Positions 34,544 to 43,391 of a stretch of 64,000 nt of DNA are shown here, piece by piece. This DNA is from DATKZM01 sp035527975 (GTDB lineage: Bacteria; Pseudomonadota; Alphaproteobacteria; JAPULJ01). The notes under the pieces were generated by a model, which made no database searches, was not told where the DNA came from, and saw only the letters and a program-made list of their open reading frames with translations. The DNA is taken from NCBI GenBank assembly GCA_035527975.1, contig DATKZM010000124.1:27563-91562 (forward strand), written 5' to 3'. A program made the position numbers and the translations under genes. Positions within the stretch are counted from its first letter, which is position 1. Each line of letters opens with the position of its first letter.

Positions 34544-35590
34544 GTGATCAGGATATGCTTTCGATCGCTGGTGGCTATGCCGGCATTGGCGCTTGCGTTC
34601 GTGGTTGGTACCGGCGCACCGGCGGGCGCGCAGAGTTGCGAAGTCGCCAGCACCATCAGGATGGCTGGCAACGACTGGCAGAGCAGCCATTTCCACAACG
34701 CGGTGACGCAGTTCATCCTGGAAAAGGGCTATGGCTGCAAAACGGTTTCGGTGCCTGGCACCACCCAACCGCTGCTGAACGCGTTGGCTCGCGGCGACGT
34801 CGATATCCTGATGGAGCTCTGGAGGGCCAATAACGTCGAGATTTGGGCCAAGATGATGAAATCGGGACGCGTGGTCGAGACCGGCGGGGTTTCCATACAG
34901 GGCGCGGTGCAGGGTTGGTTCGTGCCGCGCTACGTGGTCGAGGGCAACACCAAACGCGGCATCAAGGCCACGGCGCCCGGCCTGAAGAACGTTTCCGATT
35001 TGCCCAGGTACAAAGCGCTGTTCAAAGATCCCGAAGAGCCGAGCAAAGGCCGCTTTTACAACTGCAAGCTCGGCTGGAACTGCGAGCGGGTCAATTCCAA
35101 GAAGCTCGTCGCCTACAACCTGCTCGGCGATTACACCAACTTCCAGCCCGGCAGCGGCGCTGCGCTGTCCGCAGCCATCGGCAGCGCCTTCAAGCGCGGC
35201 AAGCCGATCGTCTTCTACTACTGGGGCCCGACCTGGGTGCTCGGCAAGTACGATGTCGTCAAGCTTCGCGAACCGCAATACGACAAGGCCAAGTGGGACA
35301 AGCTCGACAAATCCAAAGACGGCAAGGGCCTGGATGCGACCGCCTTTCCGACGATCAAGGTCTATGTCGCGGCTAACAAAAAGTTCGCCCAGAAGGTACC
35401 GAAGGTCATGATCTTCCTCGGCAAGTACGCGATGAAGGACGATCTGGTGAATAACGCGCTGGTTTACATGCGCGAGAACAAGGACAAGACGGGGCGCAAG
35501 GCCGCGATGGAATTCCTGAAGGCCCATCCGGCTATCTGGACCAAATGGGTCCCCGACGATGTCGCGGCGAGGGTGAAGGCCGCGCTCTGA
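34544..35590 (+). CDS. proX: Glycine betaine/proline ABC transporter, substrate-binding protein
   Basis: The 348-residue protein has a signal peptide (AMPALALAFVVGTGAPAGAQ) and an OpuAC-type binding domain (VASTIRMAGNDWQSSHFHNA, then TTQPLLNALARGDVDILMEL and KPIVFYYWGPTWVLGKYD). Trp and Tyr residues in these blocks would form the aromatic cage for the quaternary ammonium. It is a periplasmic protein, in the order X-W-V with the two following genes. Start is GTG. Confidence 0.9.
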   Translation: MIRICFRSLVAMPALALAFVVGTGAPAGAQSCEVASTIRMAGNDWQSSHFHNAVTQFILEKGYGCKTVSVPGTTQPLLNALARGDVDILMELWRANNVEIWAKMMKSGRVVETGGVSIQGAVQGWFVPRYVVEGNTKRGIKATAPGLKNVSDLPRYKALFKDPEEPSKGRFYNCKLGWNCERVNSKKLVAYNLLGDYTNFQPGSGAALSAAIGSAFKRGKPIVFYYWGPTWVLGKYDVVKLREPQYDKAKWDKLDKSKDGKGLDATAFPTIKVYVAANKKFAQKVPKVMIFLGKYAMKDDLVNNALVYMRENKDKTGRKAAMEFLKAHPAIWTKWVPDDVAARVKAAL

Positions 35591-35704
35591 GCAAGCGTGG
35601 TGCCTGGAGTATACTAGGCTGACGGCCGTGAGATGCACGGTGCCGGACGTGGTTACGAAAGCGATCGCGTCCGACGGATGTCTGTCCGGGGAGGGAGCGC
35701 GGCC

Positions 35705-36766
35705 ATGAGCTTCGGCGGCATCGTTTCGCTGCTGCTGATCGTGGGCGGCGTCTTCGCAGCCGCGCTGATCCTCATCAAGGCCCGCCAAGATGTGACGCCT
35801 GCGAGGCGCTTTGGGCTTGCCGGCGCGGCGGCGCTTGTGGCTGCGGTCTTGCTGGTCGTGGCCGACTTCGCCGGATTGAGAGTGCTTGCCGGCGGCGGCG
35901 GAGGCGATACGCCGCTGCTGCCGCTGGCCGATCTGATCGACCGCGCCGTCGACTGGCTGGTCACCGAGTATGGCGATGCCTTGCGCGAGAACATCTCCAA
36001 CCCGATCGTTTACGCGATCGGGTTTTTCGAACGCTTCCTCTATCAGGGCATTGCCTGGCCGGCCATGGCGATCGCCTTCGCGCTCTTTGCCTATCACGCC
36101 AGCCGCAAGTGGACGTTGGCGGTGTTCGTCGCCGCCGCGTTCGTGCTGATCTGGGCGCTTCAGCTCTGGAAGCCCACGATGCAGACGCTGTCGCTGATCA
36201 GCGTGTCGATCCTGGTGACGGCGCTTGTCGGGCTGCCGCTCGGTATCGCGATGGGGCTCAGCAATCGCTTCCGCACAGTGATGATGCCGGCGCTTGATTT
36301 CATGCAGACGATGCCGTCCTTCGTCTACCTGATCCCCGTGGTCATGCTGTTCGGGCTCGGCACGTTTTCGGGCGTGCTCGCGACCGCGGTCTACGCTGCG
36401 CCGCCGCTCGTTCGGCTGACCGATCTGGGACTGCGCCTGGTCGACAAGGAGGTAATGGAGGCCGCCACCGCCTTCGGCGCCAGCCGCAGTCAGAAACTCT
36501 GGCGGGTGCAGCTTCCTCTCGCGCTGCCCAACGTCATGGCCGGGGTCAACCAATCGATCATGATGGCGCTGGCGATGGTCGTGATCGCCTCGATGATCGG
36601 CGTCCGCGGGCTCGGCCAGGAGGTCTTCTATGGCCTCCAGCGCCAGGAGCCGGGAACGGGCTTCACCGCCGGTCTCTGCATCGTGCTGCTAGCGATCGTG
36701 CTTGACCGTATCACCCAGGCGTATGGCCGGCGCATGCAGGCGCACTATCGTGCGGGCGAACACTAA
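35705..36766 (+). CDS. proW: Glycine betaine/proline ABC transporter, permease
   Basis: The 353-residue permease has a long N-terminal hydrophobic region and then the six-helix core with the EAA-loop motif (VMEAATAFGASRSQKLWRVQ, LPLALPNVMAGVNQSIMMAL). The family blocks QTMPSFVYLIPVVMLFGLG and FSGVLATAVYAAPPLVRLT match ProW. I chose ATG 35705 with GGAGGGAG ahead of it; ATG 35678 and 35633 are in frame but less likely. Its stop is 2 bp before the ATPase gene. Confidence 0.9.
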   Translation: MSFGGIVSLLLIVGGVFAAALILIKARQDVTPARRFGLAGAAALVAAVLLVVADFAGLRVLAGGGGGDTPLLPLADLIDRAVDWLVTEYGDALRENISNPIVYAIGFFERFLYQGIAWPAMAIAFALFAYHASRKWTLAVFVAAAFVLIWALQLWKPTMQTLSLISVSILVTALVGLPLGIAMGLSNRFRTVMMPALDFMQTMPSFVYLIPVVMLFGLGTFSGVLATAVYAAPPLVRLTDLGLRLVDKEVMEAATAFGASRSQKLWRVQLPLALPNVMAGVNQSIMMALAMVVIASMIGVRGLGQEVFYGLQRQEPGTGFTAGLCIVLLAIVLDRITQAYGRRMQAHYRAGEH

Positions 36767-36768
36767 CG

Positions 36769-37989
36769 ATGTCGAACGGCAAGCGTGCAAAGATCGAACT
36801 GAAGGGCGTCACGAAGATATTCGGTGACGATCCGGCCCGGATTTTGCCGATGATCGCGGCCGGAGTGAGCAAGGCGGCGGTGCTCGAGGAGACCGGCCAC
36901 ACGGTCGGGCTGTACGACGTCACGCTGGATATTCCCGAAGGTCAGATTTTCGTCGTCATGGGGCTGTCGGGCTCGGGCAAGTCGACACTGATCCGGCATC
37001 TCAACCGGCTGATCGATCCGACCGCGGGCCAGGTGCTGGTCGACGGTGAGGATGTGACGGCGCTCGACGCGAAGGCACTCACCGCGTTCCGCCGATCGCG
37101 CATGAGCATGGTGTTTCAACGTTTCGGGCTCTTTCCCCATCGCACGGTGCTTGAGAATATTTCCTTCGGCCTCGACCTGCAGGTTTCGGGCCGCCCCGGC
37201 CGGGAAGCTAACCGCGAAAAGGCCCGCATCTGGATCACCGCTGTCGGCCTCGATGGGTATGAAGACGCTTATCCGCATGCGCTTTCCGGCGGCATGCAGC
37301 AACGCGTCGGCCTTGCCCGTGCTCTTGCCATGGACGCCGATATTCTGCTGATGGACGAGGCGTTCAGCGCGCTCGATCCGTTGATCCGGCGCGACATGCA
37401 GGATCAGCTTATCGAGCTGCAGTCGCGCCTCAAGAAGACCATCGTCTTCATCACCCACGATCTCGACGAGGCGCTACGTCTGGGCGATCGCATCGCTATC
37501 CTGAAAGACGGCGAGGTCGTGCAGGTCGGCAGCGGTGAGGAAATCCTGACCGCGCCAGCCACCCGCTACGTCGCCGATTTCGTCGAGGACGTGAACCGCA
37601 GCCGCGTGCTGACCGCGGGCACGGTGCAGCTCGATTGTGTCGTCGTCACCGCGAGCGAGGCGCCGGCCGCCGCGTTGGCGCGGGCCGGCAATGGCGAGCT
37701 GCAAGTCACCTATGTGGTCGACGCTGATGGCAAGCTGCTTGGCGCGGTCACGGGGTCACGCCTGCGCCGGGCGATACGCGAGAACCTGGCCAGCATGGAG
37801 AGCCTGATCGAGCCGGTTCAGACCGCCACGGCGAACATGGTGCTGGAAGAAGTGCTGCCGCTCACCTTGCAGGGCGACCTGCCGGTCGCCGTCGTCGACG
37901 GGCATGGCCGGGTGCAGGGGATGCTATCGCGCAGATCGATCATCGCCGCGCTGGCCGAGACGGCCGGAGTGGTGAACCCGGGCCAATAG
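36769..37989 (+). CDS. proV: Glycine betaine/proline ABC transporter, ATPase with CBS domains
   Basis: The 406-residue ATPase has Walker A GLSGSGKSTLIRHLN, the signature ALSGGMQQRVGLARALA, Walker B DILLMDEAFSAL and the H-loop ITHDLDEALRLGD. The C-terminal third has paired CBS-like segments (TYVVDADGKLLGAVTGSRLR and LPVAVVDGHGRVQGMLSRRS), which sense ionic strength in the OpuA/ProV family. The ATG follows the permease stop by 2 bp, so the genes are translationally linked. Confidence 0.94.
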   Translation: MSNGKRAKIELKGVTKIFGDDPARILPMIAAGVSKAAVLEETGHTVGLYDVTLDIPEGQIFVVMGLSGSGKSTLIRHLNRLIDPTAGQVLVDGEDVTALDAKALTAFRRSRMSMVFQRFGLFPHRTVLENISFGLDLQVSGRPGREANREKARIWITAVGLDGYEDAYPHALSGGMQQRVGLARALAMDADILLMDEAFSALDPLIRRDMQDQLIELQSRLKKTIVFITHDLDEALRLGDRIAILKDGEVVQVGSGEEILTAPATRYVADFVEDVNRSRVLTAGTVQLDCVVVTASEAPAAALARAGNGELQVTYVVDADGKLLGAVTGSRLRRAIRENLASMESLIEPVQTATANMVLEEVLPLTLQGDLPVAVVDGHGRVQGMLSRRSIIAALAETAGVVNPGQ

Positions 37990-38114
37990 ACGACCTTGTT
38001 CGATTGAATAGGATGAGTGCCCGGCTTTGGCGTCAGGGCGCTGGGCGGCCGCGGTAACCATGCGCGGCGGATCGAAGGCGTGAGGCCCTCGAAACAGAAT
38101 TCCAGAGACGGACG

Positions 38115-38399
38115 TTAAGCCGTTTCCATTACGGCGTGGCTGTCGGGCCGGCCGATCATCGCCTTCTTCGGCAGCTTGCCGCTGGCGCGCAAAGCCAGCA
38201 ATTCGTCGCGGCAGGCTTCCAGCGCCTTCAGCTCGCGGGCGTCGTCGCGGTCGTAGATCTCGATGCAGCCGAGCTTGATCTCAACGAGATCGATCAGCGT
38301 TTCGACGGTCGGCCGCGACAGGGTCGACGGCTCGGCGGTCAGGTCCGCCACCTTGCTCCGCAACTTGCGCGACATCTTGCTGGGTGTCTCATTTGGCAT
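38115..38399 (-). CDS. Small hypothetical protein
   Basis: The 94-residue protein (MPNETPSKMSRKLRSKVADL) is mostly helical by pattern, with a charged middle (LIDLVEIKLGCIEIYDRDDA followed by RELKALEACRDELLAL). It has no signal peptide or membrane segment. I do not recognise it. It is transcribed away from the next hypothetical gene and towards the transporter operon. Confidence 0.6.
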   Translation of the reverse strand: MPNETPSKMSRKLRSKVADLTAEPSTLSRPTVETLIDLVEIKLGCIEIYDRDDARELKALEACRDELLALRASGKLPKKAMIGRPDSHAVMETA

Positions 38400-38656
38400 G
38401 TGCTTGGGCGTCCGATTTTGATTTCGTTTACCAATCCGCCGAATTTGGCGACGTTAGTCTTAACATCTGGTAAAGCGCCGACCCGATTTCGGGCCGCGGC
38501 AGGCGCCCGGAGCTGCCGTGGGTCAGGAGCGGCGAAGCCAACATCTAAGACGTATTCTCGCTAACCTTAAACCTATGGCAATGAACGTTGGTTAGGATTT
38601 CCGCCGGAAACCGGGATGAACATCGCCTCGCGCCCGTACCACCGGAAGACTTTGCC

Positions 38657-39016
38657 ATGCCTAATGAATCCATTCTGAATACAGCGGAGTTGGCCGTTGA
38701 AGCTGGTGTTCCCGAGTACAACCGCCGTCTTTCGGACAAGATTTTGGAGGCATTCACGCATGCCTATTCGATCGGCGAGACCGAGGTCGCAAAGCGATTG
38801 CGCACGATCCTGGTCGAAGTCGAGGAGCAGGGCATGCGCCGCTATCCCGGGCGACGCGGGAATGAGGCGGCCGAGCAGGCGGACTATTGGATACGATTTG
38901 TCGAGGCGCGCGATGTGTATCGCCGCATAGCCCAATCGAGCAAGGCCGACCCGGATCAGATTTCGGTGGCGTTGGAACAGATGAAGGAGGCCTACAAACA
39001 CTGGAGCATGCGATAG
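38657..39016 (+). CDS. Small hypothetical helical protein
   Basis: The 119-residue protein (MPNESILNTAELAVEAGVPE at the start) looks helical and soluble, with many charged residues (DYWIRFVEARDVYRRIAQSS). ATG 38657 is preceded by GGAAGA; the frame is open upstream to a TTG at 38588 without resemblance to anything. Its end is 87 bp before tRNA-Ser. Function is unknown. Confidence 0.62.
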   Translation: MPNESILNTAELAVEAGVPEYNRRLSDKILEAFTHAYSIGETEVAKRLRTILVEVEEQGMRRYPGRRGNEAAEQADYWIRFVEARDVYRRIAQSSKADPDQISVALEQMKEAYKHWSMR

Positions 39017-39103
39017 GGTTTGGCAGTGGGCCGGCGTTGACAGCCGCAGTGCCCGTGGCTACTTAGGATCGAGCGTTAACCGAAACCCGGGGCACGCTCA
39101 ATC

Positions 39104-39193
39104 GGAGAGGTGGCCGAGTGGCTTAAGGCGGCGCCCTGCTAAGGCGTTAGTCCCTCACGGGGCTCGCGGGTTCGAATCCCGCCCTCTCCGCCA
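39104..39193 (+). tRNA. tRNA-Ser (anticodon GCT)
   Basis: The acceptor stem GGAGAGG (39104-39110) pairs with CCTCTCC (39183-39189), followed by the discriminator G and an encoded CCA. The T-arm GCGGGTTCGAATCCCGC is complete. The anticodon loop CTGCTAA (39136-39142) gives anticodon GCT at 39138-39140, reading AGC/AGU. The long variable arm (about 39148-39166) confirms the class II serine tRNA. Confidence 0.97.
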
Positions 39194-39309
39194 AAAAACT
39201 GCCAAATCGCACTGAAATCGACACCGGGACGCTTGCAAGCATTCAAGCGGTTGGGTAGGGTCTGCCGATGGCAATTGGGGGCCGGTTTCCACGAACCTTG
39301 AATGCAAAC

Positions 39310-39373
39310 AAGCCGAATACAAGAAAAGACGCGAATAAAAAAAGCCAAGTATAAGAAAAGGCGCGTAAATAAA
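39310..39373. repeat. Two imperfect AT-rich direct repeats after tRNA-Ser
   Basis: Copy one (39310-39339) contains AAGCCGAATACAAGAAAAG and copy two (39342-39373) AAGCCAAGTATAAGAAAAG; both go on to CGCG and then an AATAAA end. They lie in the 360-bp gap between tRNA-Ser and the M23 peptidase gene, which holds no supportable gene. The 3' side of tRNA genes is a common integration site, so this may be a leftover of an element, but no integrase or att duplication of the tRNA end is visible. Confidence 0.55.
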
Positions 39374-39553
39374 GCGTGGTGCGGCAATGACCGCGGACAA
39401 GCAGGTTCAACCTGTGAAACCACGCCCCGGAACGGTTTCGTGGCGGGTAGCCTAACCCCAGCATGTGTTTCGGTTTTGAGGCCGACCTGAAACAAGCGTC
39501 GAGGAGCGTTCGCTGTCTCGACGTATCTGGAACAGGAAAAGGCACAATTGGGG

Positions 39554-40888
39554 ATGACAACTAAATCAGACCGCCGCAGCGGGGATATTGCTGCCTCCTC
39601 CAAAGCGCTGTTCACCGCTGCCTCGAAAAAATGGTTTGCCGAGCGGCAGATCTTTTATCGCCACAACGGGCAGGTCAGCTTTGTTTCGATCACCCGGCCG
39701 GCGCAAATTTGCATCGGCTTGTTCGGCATCGCCGTGATCGGCTGGGTCGGCTATACGAGCCTCTATTTTGCGACGATCCAAGAAGCGATCCGGGCCAAAA
39801 ACCGCGAGGTCGCCGAAACCAAGATCGCCTACAAGTCGGCCATGCGCCAGGTCGCCACCCATAATGGCCGCCTGCTGCGCATCACCCGGAGCCTGGAACG
39901 CAGCCAGGCCCAGGTCATGACCATGTTCAATCCCGACGTTCGCGCCAGCCTCAAGGGCAAGGCACCCGAACGCTTCGTCGATCTGCGCGAGGCGCTGGCC
40001 GCCGCGACCCGCAGCCGTGTCAGGGGCGTTGTGCGGCCCGGCGGCCATGTCCGCGATTGGCGCGAGCTGACGGCGCGCAACGCCACGCTGGAGCACGGTC
40101 TGGCCTCGATCGGCAACGAGGTTCAGTCCATCCTGAACGATCATGGCACCGTCAAAGCCGAGCGCAACCGCTTGCGCGGCAACCTGTCCCGCCTGCGCCA
40201 GCAGCTCGCCAGCCTGCGCAGCCGCCAGGACAATCTGGTAACGCGGCTGTCCGACGGCACCAGCAGCAGCATCGGCGAGGCCTCGCGCGTGATCGCGATG
40301 ACCGGTCTCAGTCTCGACATGCTGGTCGGCCGCGCCGCGCGCCTTGACGGCAAGACAATCGGCGCTGGCGGGCCCTTCAAGCGCGCTGCCCGCGCCGAGG
40401 ATCCGCTGGCACTCAAGGTCGCGGTGCTCGATTCGCGTATCGAGCGCTGGCACTATCTGCGCGCGGTCTTCCGCCGCCTGCCGCTCACAGCGCCGCTGGA
40501 ACACTACCGTATGTCGAGCCATTACGGCATGCGCCGCGATCCGATGACCAAACGCTGGGCCAACCACAACGGCATGGATTTCGCCTATCATCTCAACACG
40601 CCGGTCCTGGCGACCGCGCCCGGCAAGGTGGTATTCGCCGGCTGGCGCGGCGGCTTCGGCTGGCTGGTCGAGATCGACCACGGGCTGGGGTTGCGCACGC
40701 GCTACGCCCATCTTCGCCAGATCCTTGTCAAGCGGGGGGACGAGGTCGCGCACCGGCACAAGATCGGATTACTCGGGACCAGCGGGCGCTCCAACGGCCC
40801 GCATGTCCACTACGAGGTTTTGATCGACGGCAAGCCGGTCGACCCAAAGAAGTTCATCAAAGCAGGAAAGTATGTTTTCAAAGGGTAG
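39554..40888 (+). CDS. M23-family metallopeptidase with N-terminal membrane anchor
   Basis: The 444-residue protein has one N-terminal membrane helix (ICIGLFGIAVIGWVGYTSLYF), a periplasmic coiled coil (about residues 75-270) and a C-terminal LytM/M23 domain (SSHYGMRRDPMTKRWANHNG, then MDFAYHLNTPVLA, ending GPHVHYEVLIDGKPVDP). The zinc ligands H-x3-D and H-x-H are kept, so it should be an active peptidoglycan endopeptidase. ATG 39554 lies 6 bp after a TTG alternative. It overlaps the bactofilin gene by 17 bp, a common pairing in proteobacteria. Confidence 0.9.
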   Translation: MTTKSDRRSGDIAASSKALFTAASKKWFAERQIFYRHNGQVSFVSITRPAQICIGLFGIAVIGWVGYTSLYFATIQEAIRAKNREVAETKIAYKSAMRQVATHNGRLLRITRSLERSQAQVMTMFNPDVRASLKGKAPERFVDLREALAAATRSRVRGVVRPGGHVRDWRELTARNATLEHGLASIGNEVQSILNDHGTVKAERNRLRGNLSRLRQQLASLRSRQDNLVTRLSDGTSSSIGEASRVIAMTGLSLDMLVGRAARLDGKTIGAGGPFKRAARAEDPLALKVAVLDSRIERWHYLRAVFRRLPLTAPLEHYRMSSHYGMRRDPMTKRWANHNGMDFAYHLNTPVLATAPGKVVFAGWRGGFGWLVEIDHGLGLRTRYAHLRQILVKRGDEVAHRHKIGLLGTSGRSNGPHVHYEVLIDGKPVDPKKFIKAGKYVFKG

Positions 40889-41366
40889 CAAGCCCGAGGG
40901 GGAACCGGTGTCTGAATCACCGCGCATGAAGACGTCCGCTATGCCATCGATTGTCAGCGCCGGCCTTCACGTGACCGGCAACATGACGAGCGACGGCGAT
41001 ATTCAGATCGAGGGGACGATCACCGGGGACGTCAAGAGCCGCACGATCACGGTTGGCACCGACGGCCTCGTGCAGGGCCAGCTGATTGCCGAAAGCGTGC
41101 AGGTGAGCGGCGCGGTCGAGGGGAAGATCCGCGCCAAGACCGTGGTCCTGGTTGCCGGCTCCAGGATGCTCGGCGATGTCGTCCACGACATCCTGACCGT
41201 TGAGCCGGGGGCCCATGTCGAAGGGGCCCTGAAGCGCTACAGCAAGCCCGAAGTGGTCGAACCCGAAGCCGCGCCGAAAAGCGAAAACGAAGGCCGGCCC
41301 GAATTGAAGTCGGTCGTTGGCGGCGGCCGCCCGCAGGTCGCCGCGGTCGCCAAATTGGGGACGTAA
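40872..41366 (+). CDS. Bactofilin (polymer-forming cytoskeletal protein)
   Basis: The 164-residue protein has the bactofilin core of hydrophobic beta repeats (SIVSAGLHVTGNMTSDGDIQ, then IEGTITGDVKSRTITVGTDG and VQVSGAVEGKIRAKTVVLVA) flanked by disordered charged ends. Bactofilins form filaments that localise cell-wall enzymes. It overlaps the M23 peptidase gene by 17 bp, so the two are likely made together and act together. Confidence 0.93.
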   Translation: MFSKGSKPEGEPVSESPRMKTSAMPSIVSAGLHVTGNMTSDGDIQIEGTITGDVKSRTITVGTDGLVQGQLIAESVQVSGAVEGKIRAKTVVLVAGSRMLGDVVHDILTVEPGAHVEGALKRYSKPEVVEPEAAPKSENEGRPELKSVVGGGRPQVAAVAKLGT

Positions 41367-41393
41367 GCCCAAGCGGCGATCTAGAGCACGATC

Positions 41394-41418
41394 GCGTCAC
41401 AGTGATTTAGTGTGACGC
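41394..41418. terminator. Hairpin between converging bactofilin and threonine dehydratase genes
   Basis: GCGTCACA (41394-41401) and TGTGACGC (41411-41418) form a perfect 8-bp stem with a 9-nt loop. It lies in the 72-bp space between two converging genes, so it may serve both as terminator. There is no clear T-run on the plus side. The wider sequence CTAGAGCACGATCG resembles dispersed alphaproteobacterial palindromic repeats. Confidence 0.55.
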
Positions 41419-41438
41419 GTGACTCTTGATCTAAGCCG

Positions 41439-42473
41439 CTAAGCCGCGCTCGCCAATATCTCCGCGAACAGCGCCGGATCGGCATTGCCGCCTGAGGCGA
41501 TGATGACCACGGTCTTCCCGGCCGCGTCATATTTTCCGGCGAGCAAGGCCGCCAGCGCCACCGCGCCGCCCGGCTCGATCACCAGCTTGAGCTCCCGGAA
41601 TGCAAACGCGATTGCCGCGCGCACGTCGTCATCGTCCACGGCAAGGCCGCGCGCGAGTAGTCGCGAGTTGACCGCAAATGTGAGCTCGCCCGGGGTCGGG
41701 CTCATCAACGCATCGCAGATCGAGGCCGGCAATGCGTCGTTCGAAACCCGCTTGCCCGCCGCCAGCGAGCGCGCCGTGTCGTCGAAACCGGCCGGCTCAA
41801 CGGAAATCATCTCAAGTCCCGGATAGCGCGCGGCCAGCGCCGTTGCGGTGCCGGCGATCAGCCCGCCGCCGCTGCACGGCGCCAGCACCGCATCGGGCCT
41901 GATCCCGCGCGCCTCCATCTCTTCGGCGATCTCGTAGCCGACGGTGCCCTGGCCGCACATCACCGCCCGGTCGTCGTAGGGCCGCACCAGGGTGGCGCCG
42001 GTTTCCATCGCAATTTTCTCGCCGATCGCCTCGCGTGCCTCGCTGGCGCGGTCGTATTCGATCACCTTTGCGCCCAGCGCCCGTGTCCGGTTGAGCTTGA
42101 TCGCGGGCGCGTCGCGGGGCATCACGATGGTCGCGGCCATGCCGAGCAGCTTTGCCGCTGCCGCGACCCCTTGCGCATGATTGCCCGAAGAAAAAGCCAC
42201 CACGCCCTTCGGCCGGTCGGCAGCCGGTATCTGGCTGATCCGGTTGTAGGCGCCGCGAAACTTGAACGAGCCTGTGCGCTGAAACATCTCGGCTTTGACC
42301 AGCACCCGCCCGCCGGTACGCTCGGCCAGAACCGGCGGCTCGATCAGCGGCGTGCGCACCGCCAGACCTTCCAGGCGCCGTGCCGCGGCGAGGATGTCCT
42401 GATATGTCGGCGGTGTGGTGCCCAGCGCGTCGTCGCCTGAGTCAGTCCGGTCCGGTTCGGCGGCGGTCGCCAT
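41439..42473 (-). CDS. Threonine/serine dehydratase (PLP-dependent, no ACT domain)
   Basis: The 344-residue enzyme has the fold-type II PLP motifs. The lysine lies in RTGSFKFRGAYNRIS, the substrate loop in VAFSSGNHAQGVAAAA, and the phosphate site in CSGGGLIAGTATAL. It lacks the regulatory ACT domain of biosynthetic IlvA, so it is more like catabolic threonine dehydratases or serine racemase-like enzymes. ATG 42473 is chosen for the family-like start; an upstream frame is open to 42749 but is shadow of the next gene. It is the third gene of a HAD-hydrolase operon with gaps of 14 and 19 bp. Confidence 0.88.
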   Translation of the reverse strand: MATAAEPDRTDSGDDALGTTPPTYQDILAAARRLEGLAVRTPLIEPPVLAERTGGRVLVKAEMFQRTGSFKFRGAYNRISQIPAADRPKGVVAFSSGNHAQGVAAAAKLLGMAATIVMPRDAPAIKLNRTRALGAKVIEYDRASEAREAIGEKIAMETGATLVRPYDDRAVMCGQGTVGYEIAEEMEARGIRPDAVLAPCSGGGLIAGTATALAARYPGLEMISVEPAGFDDTARSLAAGKRVSNDALPASICDALMSPTPGELTFAVNSRLLARGLAVDDDDVRAAIAFAFRELKLVIEPGGAVALAALLAGKYDAAGKTVVIIASGGNADPALFAEILASAA

Positions 42474-42487
42474 CGCTCGGGGCTCCC

Positions 42488-43372
42488 CTACAAGGCCTTC
42501 AAAAACGTATCGATCGCTTGTCGTGCGGCGGGCTCTTCCATGCTCGGAACATGACCGACGCCCGGCACGGTGACGCGGCTCAGCTTCGGCATGTTCTCGC
42601 CCATCCGCTCGAAGGTCTCCGGGCTCAGCACATCGGAGGTCTCGCCGCGCAGCGCCAACACCGGCACCCCGCGTAGCGCATGATAGAACGCCCATAGATC
42701 GGGCAGCGTTTTCATCGCGCGTAGGTTGTTCACGATCGCGGTGTCCCAATCATAGACGAGCTTGCCGTCTTCGCGCGTCCGAAAAGTGCGCTCGGCCAGC
42801 ACGCGCCAACCCTCTTTGCTGGTGATCGGCAGGCTTGGGAACAGCGTTTGCACCCGTGCGGTCGCGGCCTCCCAGTCATCGACCGGCGTTTCGTCGCCGA
42901 CATAGTCGAGAATGCGCGAGATCCCGGCCGGGTCAAGTTCGGGGCCGGCGTCGTTCAGGATGGCGCCGGCAAGTGCCGACGGAGCCGCCACGGCGAGCCC
43001 CATCGTCAGCATGGCGCCGAGCGAAGTTCCGACCGCGATCACCCGGTGGCAGTTGGTTGCGGCCAATACGTGGCGAATGTCGCTGATGTAGGTCTCGGCG
43101 CTGTAGTTGCGCCAATCGGGATCGTAAGCCGAGCGACCGCGGCCCCTGTAGTCGAGGGTGATGACGCGGCGATCGGCCGACCGCGCCGATGCGAAGTCGT
43201 GATAATCGCTCGAATTGCGGGTGAGTCCGGTCAGGCAAAGCAGCGGCGTGCGGTCTGCATTGGCGTCGCCGTACTCGCGGAAGTAAAGCGCGAGGCCGTC
43301 TTGCGCCGATATCGTACGCTCGCGGAAGTGCGCGCCGCGCGTCGTCGTCGATGGCATTTGCGTTCCGGCCAT
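42488..43372 (-). CDS. Alpha/beta hydrolase
   Basis: The 294-residue enzyme has the nucleophile elbow G-T-S-L-G in HRVIAVGTSLGAMLTMGLA, the oxyanion strand LLCLTGLTRNSSDYHDF and the C-terminal His in VPGVGHVPSMEEP. It is a soluble hydrolase; dienelactone, ester or epoxide activity cannot be told apart. It lies 14 bp before the threonine dehydratase gene and 19 bp after the haloacid dehalogenase, all on the minus strand. Confidence 0.88.
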   Translation of the reverse strand: MAGTQMPSTTTRGAHFRERTISAQDGLALYFREYGDANADRTPLLCLTGLTRNSSDYHDFASARSADRRVITLDYRGRGRSAYDPDWRNYSAETYISDIRHVLAATNCHRVIAVGTSLGAMLTMGLAVAAPSALAGAILNDAGPELDPAGISRILDYVGDETPVDDWEAATARVQTLFPSLPITSKEGWRVLAERTFRTREDGKLVYDWDTAIVNNLRAMKTLPDLWAFYHALRGVPVLALRGETSDVLSPETFERMGENMPKLSRVTVPGVGHVPSMEEPAARQAIDTFLKAL

Positions 43373-43391
43373 GGCCGCCGGCGGGCTCAGG

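Noticed and set aside
39104..39193. Integration of an element into tRNA-Ser.
   Set aside because: No integrase gene and no duplicated tRNA end are visible; only weak AT-rich repeats follow.
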